Notes: generated by a model not told the origin, from the sequence alone. A stretch of 64,000 bases of DNA from Actinomycetota bacterium (GCA_009702045.1 WLIV01000014.1:22600-86599), one strand, 5' to 3'; counted from the stretch's first letter, positions 16,833 to 26,560 are shown. Made by a program: numbers and translations.

Positions 16833-18163
16833 TCCGCGAACTCGTCGCGAACACTGCCCGCGATGAGCGGTGCGAATCGATTGCGTGGGGTGTGATCGAG
16901 AACGGCATCCTCACCGAGCAGCACGCGGCCGACACGGTGTACCGCATCGCGTCAATGACGAAGAGTTTTACGACGGCGGCCGTGCTCGCGCTACGTGACG
17001 AGGGTGCATTCGGCCTCGACGACCCGGTGTCCCGCCACGCACCAGAGTTGGCCACTGTGTGCGGCCCTGCCGGGTCTGCCCCGATCACGTTGCGCCATCT
17101 GCTGTCGATGAGTTCCGGGCTGGCCACGGACGATGCCTGGGCCGACCGGCACCTCGACATCACCGCTGACGAGATCGATCTCCTGTACGCCGAGGGCCCC
17201 ACGTTCGCGTGTCGCCCCGGCGACCACTTCGAGTACAGCAATCTCGGGTTCGCCATGATCGGCCGAGTAGTGCAGCGCGTCACCGGACGGAGTGTGCAGG
17301 AGCACATCACCCAACGTTTCCTGCTGCCACTGGGCATGCACGACACCACCTGGCTGCAACCCGGGCACGACCGTTGGGCGCGCCCTCACCGCGTACAGGA
17401 CGGGTCGATCATTCCCGACCTCCCTGCCCCATTGGGTGACGGTGAGATCGCCCCGATGGGTGGCCTGTGGAGCACCGTCGCCAACCTGGCAACCTGGGCG
17501 ATGTTCCTCGATGCGGCGAACCTCTCGCACGCCGACGACGCGCTGTTGTCGGCTGCGTCTCGCCGCGAGATGCAGCGCACGCAGACCTACATCGGCATCG
17601 CCGAGTTGGCCGGCCACCACAGCCCTACCGGTTACGGCTTCGGACTCAACCTGCGCGACGACGCCGTACTTGGCCACGTGGTGGCTCATTCCGGCGGGCT
17701 GCCGGGCTATGGCAGCAACATGCGCTGGGTCGCCGGCCGGAGGGTCGGGGCGATCGCCCTGGCGAACACCACATACGCGCCGATGTCGGCCCTCACCCTG
17801 CAGATGCTGCACGTGTTACACGAGCACGGCCGCGTGCCGACGGCCGCTCCGCTGGTGGCGCCGCTGCTCAACGCCGCCGCCGACCAACTGGTGTTTCTGT
17901 TGAACGACTGGAACGACGACACCGCCCGCGCGCTGTTCGCCGACAACGTGGCGCTCGACGAGTCGTTCGCTCACCGGGCGGCTGGCATCGCCCGGATCAT
18001 CGAGCTGCACGGCCAGCTCGTGATCGACGAGATCCGACCAGAACGGGCCACCAGCGGAGCGGTCACCCTGCACGGCATCGCCAGTGGAGCCACTCTGCAC
18101 CTCGAGCTCCAGCTGAGTCCGCAGCCCGCTGCCGGGGTGCAGTGGTACGAGTTCAGAGTCTGA
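16829..18163 (+). CDS. Serine hydrolase, beta-lactamase/DD-peptidase family
   Basis: This 444-residue class-C beta-lactamase-type serine hydrolase carries all three active-site motifs: S42-M-T-K45, Y136-S-N138, and HSGG as the KTG-equivalent near residue 288. No signal peptide is visible, so it is probably cytoplasmic and is more likely an esterase or peptidase than an antibiotic-resistance enzyme. The C-terminal ~110 residues form a separate beta-rich region. The GTG start overlaps the thrH stop (GTGA), indicating translational coupling. Its 3' end overlaps the convergent alpha/beta hydrolase by 11 nt. The substrate is unknown. Confidence 0.82.
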   Translation: MIRELVANTARDERCESIAWGVIENGILTEQHAADTVYRIASMTKSFTTAAVLALRDEGAFGLDDPVSRHAPELATVCGPAGSAPITLRHLLSMSSGLATDDAWADRHLDITADEIDLLYAEGPTFACRPGDHFEYSNLGFAMIGRVVQRVTGRSVQEHITQRFLLPLGMHDTTWLQPGHDRWARPHRVQDGSIIPDLPAPLGDGEIAPMGGLWSTVANLATWAMFLDAANLSHADDALLSAASRREMQRTQTYIGIAELAGHHSPTGYGFGLNLRDDAVLGHVVAHSGGLPGYGSNMRWVAGRRVGAIALANTTYAPMSALTLQMLHVLHEHGRVPTAAPLVAPLLNAAADQLVFLLNDWNDDTARALFADNVALDESFAHRAAGIARIIELHGQLVIDEIRPERATSGAVTLHGIASGATLHLELQLSPQPAAGVQWYEFRV

Positions 18164-18923
18164 GCGTCGCCGCGCCCAGCGGTGTGGTCGGGTCGGCCAC
18201 ATCGTCGACGATGTCGAAGTGGTGGCGGCCAGGGCAGCACAGCGTGGCCGCTCGCAGGCCGGCCGCATAGGCCCGGCTCTGCTCGGCGAACGCTTCGGTG
18301 TCGTCGGCGGCCCAAGCGACCACAACCTCACCGACCGCACCAGTTCGTGGCAACAACGCCGGGCTGACGGCAGCAGCGGAACCGTCATCCATGCCGAGTG
18401 GCTCGTTGACGCTCGTGTGCACCAGCGGTCGCAGGTCGTACACACCGCTGACCAGCACCAGACGGTCGATCGGCACCGGCGCCTCTCGGGCGAGCGCCAC
18501 CATCGCCGCCAAGTGCGCACCGGCGGAGTGCCCGGCAAGCACGATCATCGAGGGCTGCAGACCCGGGTGGGCAGACACAGCGGTCAGCGCAGCACCACAT
18601 GCGGTCGCCATCTGCCCCAGATCGGCACCTGGGGCCAACGGATACTCCAGCGTGGCATACGACCACCCGAGCCGGTACAGGGCCGGCGCCAGGAAGAGCG
18701 AGTCGTTGGCACTGAGCGCCTGCCAGTACCCACCGTGGATGAACACGAGCAGCGGCGCGCCAGGCGCGTTCGGCATCAGCAGGCTGCCACCATCGAGCTC
18801 CACCAAGCCGTGCGCCAGCTCGGTACGGGCCATTCGGCTCCGCTTCCGCCAGTCGGCAACGTACGGGTCGGCGCTGCCGCCAGCACGTGAACTCGGCGTG
18901 TACTCCAGCTCCAAATCGGGCAT
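18153..18923 (-). CDS. Alpha/beta hydrolase, arylformamidase-like
   Basis: This 256-residue alpha/beta hydrolase has the oxyanion motif HGGYWQ (63-68) and the nucleophile elbow GHSAG (131-135, S133), with D/H partners in the C-terminal AADDTEAF and CCPGRHHFD segments. HGGYW is the hallmark of the kynurenine formamidase/arylformamidase branch, which hydrolyses N-formyl-kynurenine in tryptophan breakdown. No other kynurenine gene is present, so a general esterase role remains possible. Its start lies 24 nt from a DosR-like box, which could serve this gene, the divergent fasciclin gene, or both. Confidence 0.75.
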   Translation of the reverse strand: MPDLELEYTPSSRAGGSADPYVADWRKRSRMARTELAHGLVELDGGSLLMPNAPGAPLLVFIHGGYWQALSANDSLFLAPALYRLGWSYATLEYPLAPGADLGQMATACGAALTAVSAHPGLQPSMIVLAGHSAGAHLAAMVALAREAPVPIDRLVLVSGVYDLRPLVHTSVNEPLGMDDGSAAAVSPALLPRTGAVGEVVVAWAADDTEAFAEQSRAYAAGLRAATLCCPGRHHFDIVDDVADPTTPLGAATLRL

Positions 18924-18947
18924 CTGGCGAGTGTAGAGCCACTCGTC

Positions 18948-18967
18948 TTAGGGCCATTAGTCCCGAC
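18948..18967. promoter_or_regulatory. DosR/DevR-like palindromic box
   Basis: The 20-mer TTAGGGCCATTAGTCCCGAC matches the mycobacterial DosR consensus TTSGGGACTWWAGTCCCSAA at 16 of 20 positions and is itself an imperfect palindrome. It lies in the 101-nt divergent region, 57 nt before the chosen fasciclin start and 24 nt before the arylformamidase-like start. DosR boxes in this spacing activate genes under hypoxia or nitric oxide. Binding is inferred; no DosR regulator is in the window. Confidence 0.5.
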
Positions 18968-19024
18968 CGCGCGGGCCGTGTGCCCCTGCTTGTTGCTGGG
19001 TTTCATGGGAGTAACGTCGCATGC

Positions 19025-20065
19025 GTGTTCGTGAATCGCCAGACCCCTCGTCCTCGTTCCCATCGTGTTGCCGTTGCGGTGCTCGGTCTCCTCGCCATCA
19101 CGGCGGCCGCCTGCTCCAACGACAAGAACGACGCGGTCACCACCACCGCTGCTGCCGTCACCGACGGCACGGGCGGCGCCGGTGGCAGCACCGCCACGAC
19201 AGAAACACCGCTGCCGATGGGCGACATCGTCGCCACGGCGCTCACCAACCACATGTTCACCGAGCTGGCCGGCCTGGCGGTCGATGCCGGCCTGGTCGAT
19301 GCCCTGCGTGGCGGTCCGTTCACCGTCTTCGCTCCCACCGACGGGGCGTTCGCCAAGCTGCCCGTCGACATGCTGCACCTCGTGCAGGATGCCTCTGACG
19401 GCGCTCTGCTCGCCACGGTACTGAAGCACCACATCGTTGACGGCGCGATCAGCCCCGACCAGTTGGCTGCAGGTGAGCTCACCACGCTCGCGGGCGACAA
19501 GCTGACGGTCACCAAGGTCGGCGATGCGTTCTACGTGGACGGCAACCTGGTCGGCCCCGGCGTCGAAGCCACCAACGGCTTCGTCTACATCATGAACGAT
19601 GTCCTGGTGCCGGCCATCGGCGACATCGTCGACACCGCGGTTGCCTTCAAGGATTGCTGCTTCGGCACGCTGGTCGCTCTCGTCACCAAGGCTGGCCTGG
19701 TCGACACGCTGAAGAGCGCCGGCCCGTTCACGGTCTTCGCTCCGGCCGATGCCGGCTTCGAGGCACTGCCCGCCGCCACGGTCACCGCCGTGACCACCAA
19801 TATGGCACTGCTCACCACGGTGCTCACCCACCACGTGGTCGCTGGCAAGATCACGCTCGATCAACTCACCGATGGCCAGAAGCTCACCACGGTCGCCGGC
19901 GACACGCTGACGGTCACCATCACTGAAGAGACGGTCACCGTCAACGGCGTCCAGACCACGCGCAAGGTGTACAACATCGACGGCAACCCGATCCTCGTCC
20001 AGAACGTGCAGGCCACCAACGGCGTCATCCACGTCATGGGTGCGGTGCTGGTTCCCAAGAGCTGA
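19025..20065 (+). CDS. Lipoprotein with two fasciclin (FAS1) domains
   Basis: This is an exported lipoprotein of about 346 residues. The N-terminus has arginines, a hydrophobic stretch and the lipobox ITAAACSND, so it should be anchored outside the membrane. A Thr/Ala/Gly-rich linker of about 30 residues precedes two FAS1 domains. Each begins with GDIV and contains the GPFTVFAPTDGAF / GPFTVFAPADAGF H1 motif and a KHHIVDG / THHVVAG H2-like motif. FAS1 domains mediate adhesion. The start is uncertain: GTG 19025 and GTG 19031 are in frame, while the ATG at 19021 is in another frame. A DosR-like box lies upstream. A monocistronic unit is likely. Confidence 0.85.
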   Translation: MFVNRQTPRPRSHRVAVAVLGLLAITAAACSNDKNDAVTTTAAAVTDGTGGAGGSTATTETPLPMGDIVATALTNHMFTELAGLAVDAGLVDALRGGPFTVFAPTDGAFAKLPVDMLHLVQDASDGALLATVLKHHIVDGAISPDQLAAGELTTLAGDKLTVTKVGDAFYVDGNLVGPGVEATNGFVYIMNDVLVPAIGDIVDTAVAFKDCCFGTLVALVTKAGLVDTLKSAGPFTVFAPADAGFEALPAATVTAVTTNMALLTTVLTHHVVAGKITLDQLTDGQKLTTVAGDTLTVTITEETVTVNGVQTTRKVYNIDGNPILVQNVQATNGVIHVMGAVLVPKS

Positions 20066-20134
20066 CCACCGGACTCGCGGTCTTTCCAGCGGATGGCGTG
20101 ACAGATGCACCACTGCGCGCGAAGACTAGGGATC

Positions 20135-21142
20135 GTGATACGCCGGTTTCTCCGCATGTCGATGATCACCGCCTTGGTGATCTTCATGGCGCCCCCAGCC
20201 GCGGCGCTGGCGGACGCACCCGGCCCAACCGACTACCGCAGCAGCGTCATCGCCATCGACCCACCCACGGACACCATCCATCCCTCGGTGATCGGTGGCG
20301 ACTCGTTCCTGCTGCTGCAGGTCGATGCCGGTACCACCGTGGTCGTCTACGGCTACCAGGGCGAGCAGTACTTGCGCTACGAAGGTGACGGCACGGTGTT
20401 CGAAAATCAGTCGTCGCCCACATTCGCACTCAGCGGGTCACGGTACGGAGGCAGTCTCCCTGCAGGCTTCGACGAGCACGCCCCGGAGGACTGGCACAGT
20501 GTCGCGTCCGACGGGCGTTACGCCTGGCACGACCATCGCATTCACTGGATGGCGAACGTGCGCCCACCCGGCAAGCGGCCGGGCGATGTGGTGTTGCGCT
20601 CGCAGCTACGGATGACGGTCGACCAGATCGACGTGAAGGTGACGGTCGAATCCATCTGGAACCCCGCCGCATCGCGCCTGCCGGTGTGGTTCGGCGCCGC
20701 CGGAGGCTTCGCTGTGGCGCTCCTCGTCGGCTTGGTTCGGCGCTCACGATGGCCCGAGGCCGGGCTTGCGTTGATTGCCGGAGTCGCCACCATCGTCGGG
20801 TGGTGGCAGTACGCGTCGCTGCCCACTTCCACAGGGCCGAAGGTGGTCTGGTTCCTGATGCCACTCGCCGCGACACTGGCCACTACAGCGATGGTGTTCA
20901 TTCGCTCGATGCTCACCAAAGCGGCGCTGCTCACGATCGCCGGCGTCAACCTGTTCCTGTGGGGCTGGCTGCGCCGCGACGGTTTCACCCATGCACTGCT
21001 GCCCAACGACGCGCCCGGCTGGTTCGATCGCGCAGTGTCGGCAGCAGCCATCGCCAGCGGTCCAGTGGCCGCCGCCTTCGGTCTTGCCGCACTGGCGCTG
21101 GCCGTTGTAGCACCCGCTCGCGGCGCTACTTCAGCGACTTGA
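20135..21142 (+). CDS. Exported membrane protein of unknown function
   Basis: I do not recognise this family. The N-terminus is a signal peptide (hydrophobic run then AAALADAPG), followed by a ~150-residue beta-rich extracytoplasmic domain with LLLQVDAGTTVVVYGYQGEQYL and Trp/His-rich EDWHSVASDGRYAWHDHRIHW patches. About five membrane helices follow. That outline (soluble exported domain plus C-terminal helices) resembles copper/CopC-associated or YcnI-like accessory proteins, but no Met/His metal motif is decisive. The start is taken at GTG 20135, preceded by AGGG; ATG 20105 and 20156 are alternatives. It overlaps the convergent cytochrome gene by 17 nt. Confidence 0.6.
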   Translation: MIRRFLRMSMITALVIFMAPPAAALADAPGPTDYRSSVIAIDPPTDTIHPSVIGGDSFLLLQVDAGTTVVVYGYQGEQYLRYEGDGTVFENQSSPTFALSGSRYGGSLPAGFDEHAPEDWHSVASDGRYAWHDHRIHWMANVRPPGKRPGDVVLRSQLRMTVDQIDVKVTVESIWNPAASRLPVWFGAAGGFAVALLVGLVRRSRWPEAGLALIAGVATIVGWWQYASLPTSTGPKVVWFLMPLAATLATTAMVFIRSMLTKAALLTIAGVNLFLWGWLRRDGFTHALLPNDAPGWFDRAVSAAAIASGPVAAAFGLAALALAVVAPARGATSAT

Positions 21143-21500
21143 TGTAGCCGATCACCAACTGGATCTGGGCATCGCTCAGCGTGTTCGGGGGCATGATGCT
21201 GAAACCCTTCACCTGTTGTGCCGTCGGATCCTTGATCGAGCGGATGAGATAGGCCTCATCGGCGATCACCTTCGAACCGTCCTCCAGCGTGATCTGGTCC
21301 ATGTAGATGCCGTTCCATGACGGCGCCATACCGCCTTGCCCCTCAGTGCCGTGGCAGGCCGAGCAACCGCTGTTGATCACGATCACCTGACCCTCGCTCA
21401 TCGGTACATCGGGCGCCCGGTCCTGTCCGCAGGCGGCGAACAACGCGGCGGCTGCCACCACCGAAGCGACCGGCAGGAAGGTGGTCCACTTCGGTGTCAC
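21126..21500 (-). CDS. Lipoprotein c-type cytochrome
   Basis: This is a small exported monohaem cytochrome c of about 124 residues. A GTG start at 21500 gives a short signal ending in the lipobox LFAACGQD, so the protein is probably tethered to the outer face of the membrane. The haem motif CSACHG is at about residues 46-51. The distal Met ligand is in SIMPPNTLSDAQI, followed by the usual C-terminal helix VIGYIKSLK. It could carry electrons to a terminal oxidase or accept them from a periplasmic dehydrogenase; no partner is nearby. It is divergent from hrpA and convergent with the preceding membrane gene. Confidence 0.82.
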   Translation of the reverse strand: MTPKWTTFLPVASVVAAAALFAACGQDRAPDVPMSEGQVIVINSGCSACHGTEGQGGMAPSWNGIYMDQITLEDGSKVIADEAYLIRSIKDPTAQQVKGFSIMPPNTLSDAQIQLVIGYIKSLK

Positions 21501-21551
21501 ACGTGCGATTCTACGAGCCTCATTCCGGCCCGCGGCTGCCATGCTGTCCGG

Positions 21552-24500
21552 ATGGAACGCCGCGCCGCCAACGTCGAGTCGCTCCGCGCCGCCGGGAAGC
21601 TGCAGTGCCCGCCAGGCTTACCGCTGGCCGATCGGCGCGACGATCTGCTCGCCGCGATCCGCGACCATCAGGTAGTGATCGTCGCTGGCGAGACCGGCTC
21701 GGGCAAGAGCACGCAGTTACCCAAACTGTGTCTCGAACTCGGCCGCGGGGTGACCGGCTTGGTGGGCCACACGCAGCCCCGGCGTATGGCGGCGCGCACC
21801 ATCGCCGAACGCGTCGCGGAAGAGTTGGGCACGGAGCTGGGCACCGCCGTCGGCTACACGGTGCGCTTCACCGACACGGTCAGCGACACGACGCTGGTGA
21901 AGGTAATGACCGATGGCATCCTGCTGGCCGAGATCCAGCGCGACCGGATGCTGCGCCGCTATGACACGCTGATCATCGACGAGGCCCACGAGCGCAGCCT
22001 GAACATCGACTTCCTGTTGGGCTATCTCGCGCAGTTGCTACCCAAGCGCCCCGATCTGAAGCTGATCGTCACCTCCGCCACCATCGACACGGCCCGCTTC
22101 AGCGAACACTTCAGCAATGCGCCGATCATCGAGGTCAGCGGTCGCACGTATCCGGTCGAAATGCGGTATCGACCGCTCGAGACCGAAGAGCACGGGGCGA
22201 CCGATCAAGTGCAGGGGATCATCGACGCGGTCGACGAACTGGCGCTGGAGGGCGACGGCGATGTGCTCGTGTTCCTGTCCGGTGAGCGCGAGATCCACGA
22301 CACGGCCGACGCGTTGCGCCGCCACGACCCGAGTCTGGAAGTGCTGCCGCTCTACGCCCGTCTGTCGGCTGTCGAACAGCACCGCATCTGGCAGTCGCAC
22401 CGTGGCCGCCGCATCGTGCTCTCCACGAACGTCGCCGAGACATCGCTCACCGTGCCGGGTGTGCGCTACGTGGTCGACGCCGGTGCCGCCCGCATCTCGC
22501 GCTACAGCCACCGCCTGAAGGTGCAACGGCTACCCATCGAACCGGTGTCGCAAGCCTCTGCCAACCAGCGTGCTGGTCGTTGTGGCCGTGTCGCACCCGG
22601 TGTTTGCATCCGCCTCTACGACGAGGACGACTTCGCCGAGCGCCCCGAGTTCACGGAACCCGAGATCCTGCGCACCAACCTCGCGTCGGTGATCCTGCAG
22701 ATGACGGCCCTCGGTCTCGGCGACGTGGGGGCCTTCCCGTTCCTCGATCCGCCCGACTCGCGCTCGGTCCGTGACGGCTACGCCCTTCTGGAGGAGCTCG
22801 GCGCGATCGATGCTGCAGCACAACGGCTGACACCGCTGGGCACACGGCTCGCACGCCTGCCCGTCGACCCACGCCTGGGGCGGATGGTGCTGGAGGCCGA
22901 CCGCCACGGCTGTGTGCGCGAGGTGCTGGTGATCACTGCTGCGCTCAGCATTCAGGACCCGCGTGAGCGCCCCGCCGAACATCGCGTTGCAGCCGACGAA
23001 CTGCACCGCCGCTTCGAGGTTCCCGGCAGCGACTTCCTGACGCTTGTGAAGCTGTGGGACTACCTGCGCGAACAGCAGCAGGCGCTGAACAGCAGCCAGT
23101 TCCGCAAGCTGTGCCGTAGCGAATACCTCAACTACCTGCGCGTGCGCGAGTGGCACGATCTGTTCAGCCAGTTGCGCCAGGTCGCCGGCCAGTTGGGTAT
23201 CCGCCATGCCGGCGGAGGCGTGACGGAGAGCCACCCCGACCGCGTACACCAGGCGATGCTCTCGGGTCTGCTCAGTCACCTCGGTGCACGTGACGGCACC
23301 ACCCGCGAGTACAAGGGTGCCCACGGGTCGAAGTTCATGATCGGGCGCGAGTCGGCGGTTGGTAAGGCCCTGCCGAAGTGGGTGATCGCTGCCGAACTGG
23401 TGGAAACGAACCGCCTATGGGGTCGCGTCGTCGCGGCGGTACAGCCCGAGTGGGCCGAGAGTTTGGCCGGGCACCTTGTACGTCGTTCGTACAGCGAACC
23501 CCGCTGGGATGCACGCCGTGGTGGGGCCGTGTGCAGTGAGACCGTCACGCTGTACGGACTGCCGATCGTCAGCAACCGCACAGTGGGCTACGACCGGGTC
23601 GACCTCGCCGGTGCCCGCGAACTGTTCATCCGCAACGCACTCGTCGCCGGTGAATGGCAGACCCAGCAGAAGTTCTACGAGCGCAACAAGCGGTTCCTCG
23701 CCGACCTCGCTGGCTGGGCCGAGCGTGTGCGCCGCCCAGAGGTGGTGGACGACGAAGCCATCTTCCGCTTCTACGACGCGCGTCTCGGCCCGGAGGTCGT
23801 CACCACACGCCACTTCGACAAGTGGTGGAAGGAGGCGCGTGCGGGGCAGCCGGAGCTGTTGACGATGACGATGGACGACTTCACCCGCGGTGCCGTCGGC
23901 AGCGTTCACGACTTCCCCACCGTCTGGCAGCACGACTCGATGCAGCTGACGGTCACCTATCGGTTCGACCCCGGCAACCCGCTCGACGGCGCCACCGTGC
24001 ACCTGCCACTGGCAGCGCTGAACCAGATCACCGACGTGGGCTTCGACTGGAACGTGTCCGGCTTCCGCGACGAGATGGTTGGCGCGCTACTGCGCGCGTT
24101 GCCCAAGGAGCACCGGCGCGAGCTCACCCCGATGAACGATGTCGTCGACAAGGTGTGCGCCTCGCTGGGGTCAGCCAGCGGGTGGGAGGACGGCACCTCG
24201 TTGGCCGCTGCGATCGCGGCCGTCGTCCTGGAGACCACCGGCGTGCGCGTGCCCGTGTCGGTGTTCGATGCCACCAAGGTGCCGGGCCATCTCCGCCTGT
24301 CGTTCTCCGTCGACTCCGAAGACGGCACACCGTTGGCCACCGGCAAGAGCCTCGCCGTGTTGCAGCGCGAGTTGTCCGCCCGCCAACGCATTGCTGTCGC
24401 TCAGGCTGCGCCCATTGACGAGCGCACGGGCATCACCACCTGGGACGTCGGCGACCTGCCCACCGAGGTGTCGACCGACCGAGGTGGTGTGGTGGTGCGC

Positions 24501-25280
24501 GGCTACCCGGCGCTGCTCGACGACAGCGACAGCGTCAGCGTCCGCGTGTTCACCTCGCCCACGCTGCAGGCCAAGGTGATGCGCGGCGGCGTGCGCAGGC
24601 TGCTGCTGCTGTCCGTACCCGTCGGCAAGCGGGCGATCCAGCGCGATCTCACCAACGACGGCAAGTTGGCGGTGGCACGGGCGAAGGTGGCGCTCGATGG
24701 CCTCGAAGATGACTGCCTGCTCGCCGCGGCCGATGAGGTGCTCACCCTGTTCGGCGAGGTGCCACACACCGCTGCGGGCTTCAGCGCGCTGGCTGCGTTG
24801 GGCCGCTCGGAGTTGCCCGACCGCGCCGCCACGGCACTCGGGGTCACGGGCCAGGTGTTCGTCGCTGCGGCGGCGGTGCGCCAGCGACTCGAACGGCTCG
24901 TTGCCCCAGCCGTCGTCGCCGGCGCCGACGACGCTCGCGCGCAGCTCGACCGGCTCGTCCGCTCCGGCTTCGTCGCTGCCACCGGTGCCGCCCGCCTGCG
25001 CGATGTGCTGCGCTACGTGAAGGCCATCGACCACCGCCTCACGAAGCTGCCGGAAGACCCACACAAAGACGCCGCCAGGTTGCGCGACATCGCCGCGCTC
25101 GAGCGTCGCTACGTCTCGTTCCTGCGCCGCCTGCACCGTGACGAGGTGACGCCCGAGATCGTCGAGGTCGGCTGGCTACTGGAAGAGCTGCGCGTCGCCG
25201 TCTTCGCCCAACAGTTGGGCACCCCTCGCTCGGTGAGTGTGCAACGCCTGATGAAGGAACTTGCCGCCCTGGGTGCGTGA
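21552..25280 (+). CDS. hrpA: ATP-dependent RNA helicase HrpA
   Basis: This 1242-residue DEAH-box helicase matches HrpA in length and architecture. Walker A is GETGSGKST (46-54), the DEAH box is IIDEAHERS (143-146), motif III is TSAT, and motif VI is QRAGRCGR. HA2 and OB-fold regions follow, and a long C-terminal DUF3418 region occupies the last ~500 residues. HrpA acts on ribosomes/RNA; E. coli HrpA rescues stalled ribosomes. The start at 21552 begins MERRAANVESLRAAG, in line with relatives; upstream in-frame codons overlap the divergent cytochrome. No operon partner is apparent. Confidence 0.92.
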   Translation: MERRAANVESLRAAGKLQCPPGLPLADRRDDLLAAIRDHQVVIVAGETGSGKSTQLPKLCLELGRGVTGLVGHTQPRRMAARTIAERVAEELGTELGTAVGYTVRFTDTVSDTTLVKVMTDGILLAEIQRDRMLRRYDTLIIDEAHERSLNIDFLLGYLAQLLPKRPDLKLIVTSATIDTARFSEHFSNAPIIEVSGRTYPVEMRYRPLETEEHGATDQVQGIIDAVDELALEGDGDVLVFLSGEREIHDTADALRRHDPSLEVLPLYARLSAVEQHRIWQSHRGRRIVLSTNVAETSLTVPGVRYVVDAGAARISRYSHRLKVQRLPIEPVSQASANQRAGRCGRVAPGVCIRLYDEDDFAERPEFTEPEILRTNLASVILQMTALGLGDVGAFPFLDPPDSRSVRDGYALLEELGAIDAAAQRLTPLGTRLARLPVDPRLGRMVLEADRHGCVREVLVITAALSIQDPRERPAEHRVAADELHRRFEVPGSDFLTLVKLWDYLREQQQALNSSQFRKLCRSEYLNYLRVREWHDLFSQLRQVAGQLGIRHAGGGVTESHPDRVHQAMLSGLLSHLGARDGTTREYKGAHGSKFMIGRESAVGKALPKWVIAAELVETNRLWGRVVAAVQPEWAESLAGHLVRRSYSEPRWDARRGGAVCSETVTLYGLPIVSNRTVGYDRVDLAGARELFIRNALVAGEWQTQQKFYERNKRFLADLAGWAERVRRPEVVDDEAIFRFYDARLGPEVVTTRHFDKWWKEARAGQPELLTMTMDDFTRGAVGSVHDFPTVWQHDSMQLTVTYRFDPGNPLDGATVHLPLAALNQITDVGFDWNVSGFRDEMVGALLRALPKEHRRELTPMNDVVDKVCASLGSASGWEDGTSLAAAIAAVVLETTGVRVPVSVFDATKVPGHLRLSFSVDSEDGTPLATGKSLAVLQRELSARQRIAVAQAAPIDERTGITTWDVGDLPTEVSTDRGGVVVRGYPALLDDSDSVSVRVFTSPTLQAKVMRGGVRRLLLLSVPVGKRAIQRDLTNDGKLAVARAKVALDGLEDDCLLAAADEVLTLFGEVPHTAAGFSALAALGRSELPDRAATALGVTGQVFVAAAAVRQRLERLVAPAVVAGADDARAQLDRLVRSGFVAATGAARLRDVLRYVKAIDHRLTKLPEDPHKDAARLRDIAALERRYVSFLRRLHRDEVTPEIVEVGWLLEELRVAVFAQQLGTPRSVSVQRLMKELAALGA

Positions 25281-25309
25281 GCCTCAGAGTCACTCACCGC
25301 ACGGGGCCG

Positions 25310-26554
25310 TCACGACCCGGCAACAGGCAGCGCCGAGCGCCAGCCGATCTCGGTGCCGTCGGGGCGTTGGTGGTGCCAGTGGCCATCGGCGTCGCGCCAC
25401 GTGGTGTAGCCGCGGGTGCGCCATCGGTTGTGATGGCCGCAGGCGGGGCCGGCGTTCGCCGGGTCGGTCAGCCCGCCTCGTGCCCACGGCAGTACGTGGT
25501 CGACCTGGCGTGGTGGGTGGTGACAGCCGGGGCCGAAGCAGTGGCGTTCGAGCGCCAACAGCACCTCGCGCAACGCACCGGTGAACAGGCGTTGTTTGCG
25601 ACCGATGTCGATCACCACACCCGCCGAATCGAGTACGACCCGGCGCACATGCCCGAGCGCGGCGGCGATCAGCACGTCGAGCGGATCCAACTGCACCCCG
25701 TGCGACGTTTCGCAACGGTGCGGCACGCTCGGGTCGAGCGGTTCAGCTGAACCGCCCAACGCGGTCACGACCGCATGTTCCAGAACGGCTTGGTCGCAGA
25801 ACACGTTGACCGTCGGCTGTGATGCACCCAACACACCCGACGCTGCAGCGGCGGTGAAGATCGCGACCAGCGCATCGAAACGACGTTGGCGTTCGGTGCG
25901 CACCATGCGACTGGCCGACATCGCCTCACCGTGCTCGGCCCGACCTGTCTCCCAATCGGCCAAGAACTCCGAGTGTGTGAACGCGTCCAAGATCTCGCGC
26001 AACTGGACGCCGGCCGCTGCACCGCCGTGCGCGTTCAGATACGACTTCACACCCACCTGCGCGAGCGATGCCTCGCGTTCGCGATGCGCGCGTTCGTGAT
26101 CCAGGTGTGCGCCATCCGGGTCGGCGGCGGCTTCCCACGCCCGCAGCAACACTGAGTAGTCCTCGAAATCGAGCACCGCGGCCTGGCCGACCAACAGTTC
26201 CTCGGCCTCATCCAAATGCGGCTGCACACGCGGGTTCGCAGCCACCGCCGCCAACGCATGCAACTGGGCAACACCCAACCCCGACGCCGACCCAAACCGC
26301 TGGAGCAGGTGGCCGGCCTTCACGAACCGTGCTGCTTCGGGCAACGACCAGTTGCACGCGGACATTCCCCACGCCCGCGCGCCACGATGCCCATCACGAC
26401 GGAACGCCCCGACCTCCTCGACCCTTGCAACCACCAACGCCAACGCCGACTCCACCGCACGACGCTGACCATCCAGTTCACGGGCCAACGCCTCGAGATC
26501 GGCAGGCGACATCGCCCGCACCTCCTCGACCCCCGGAACCCGAACAGAACTCAT
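25310..26554 (-). CDS. DUF222-HNH endonuclease (13E12-type)
   Basis: This 414-residue protein has an N-terminal DUF222 region and a C-terminal HNH nuclease domain (CHHPPRQVDHVLPWARGG...CGHHNRW), the arrangement of the mycobacterial 13E12 repeat proteins. The ββα-metal motif residues H, N and H are all visible, so the nuclease looks intact. The start at 26554 (MSSVRVPGVEEV) is preceded by a promoter-like block shared with the second DUF222-HNH gene at 55515. The two proteins are only distantly similar outside the HNH core. These genes are multi-copy and often damage-inducible; their biological role is not established. Confidence 0.82.
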   Translation of the reverse strand: MSSVRVPGVEEVRAMSPADLEALARELDGQRRAVESALALVVARVEEVGAFRRDGHRGARAWGMSACNWSLPEAARFVKAGHLLQRFGSASGLGVAQLHALAAVAANPRVQPHLDEAEELLVGQAAVLDFEDYSVLLRAWEAAADPDGAHLDHERAHREREASLAQVGVKSYLNAHGGAAAGVQLREILDAFTHSEFLADWETGRAEHGEAMSASRMVRTERQRRFDALVAIFTAAAASGVLGASQPTVNVFCDQAVLEHAVVTALGGSAEPLDPSVPHRCETSHGVQLDPLDVLIAAALGHVRRVVLDSAGVVIDIGRKQRLFTGALREVLLALERHCFGPGCHHPPRQVDHVLPWARGGLTDPANAGPACGHHNRWRTRGYTTWRDADGHWHHQRPDGTEIGWRSALPVAGS

Positions 26555-26560
26555 GTGCGA

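Noticed and set aside
19021..19398. Start of the fasciclin gene at ATG 19021
   Set aside because: This ATG is in a different frame; the frame with lipobox and FAS1 domains needs GTG 19025 or 19031.
18776..20113. Open frame of 445 codons on the minus strand
   Set aside because: It is antisense to the fasciclin lipoprotein with its signal peptide and two FAS1 domains; the product is low-complexity in character.
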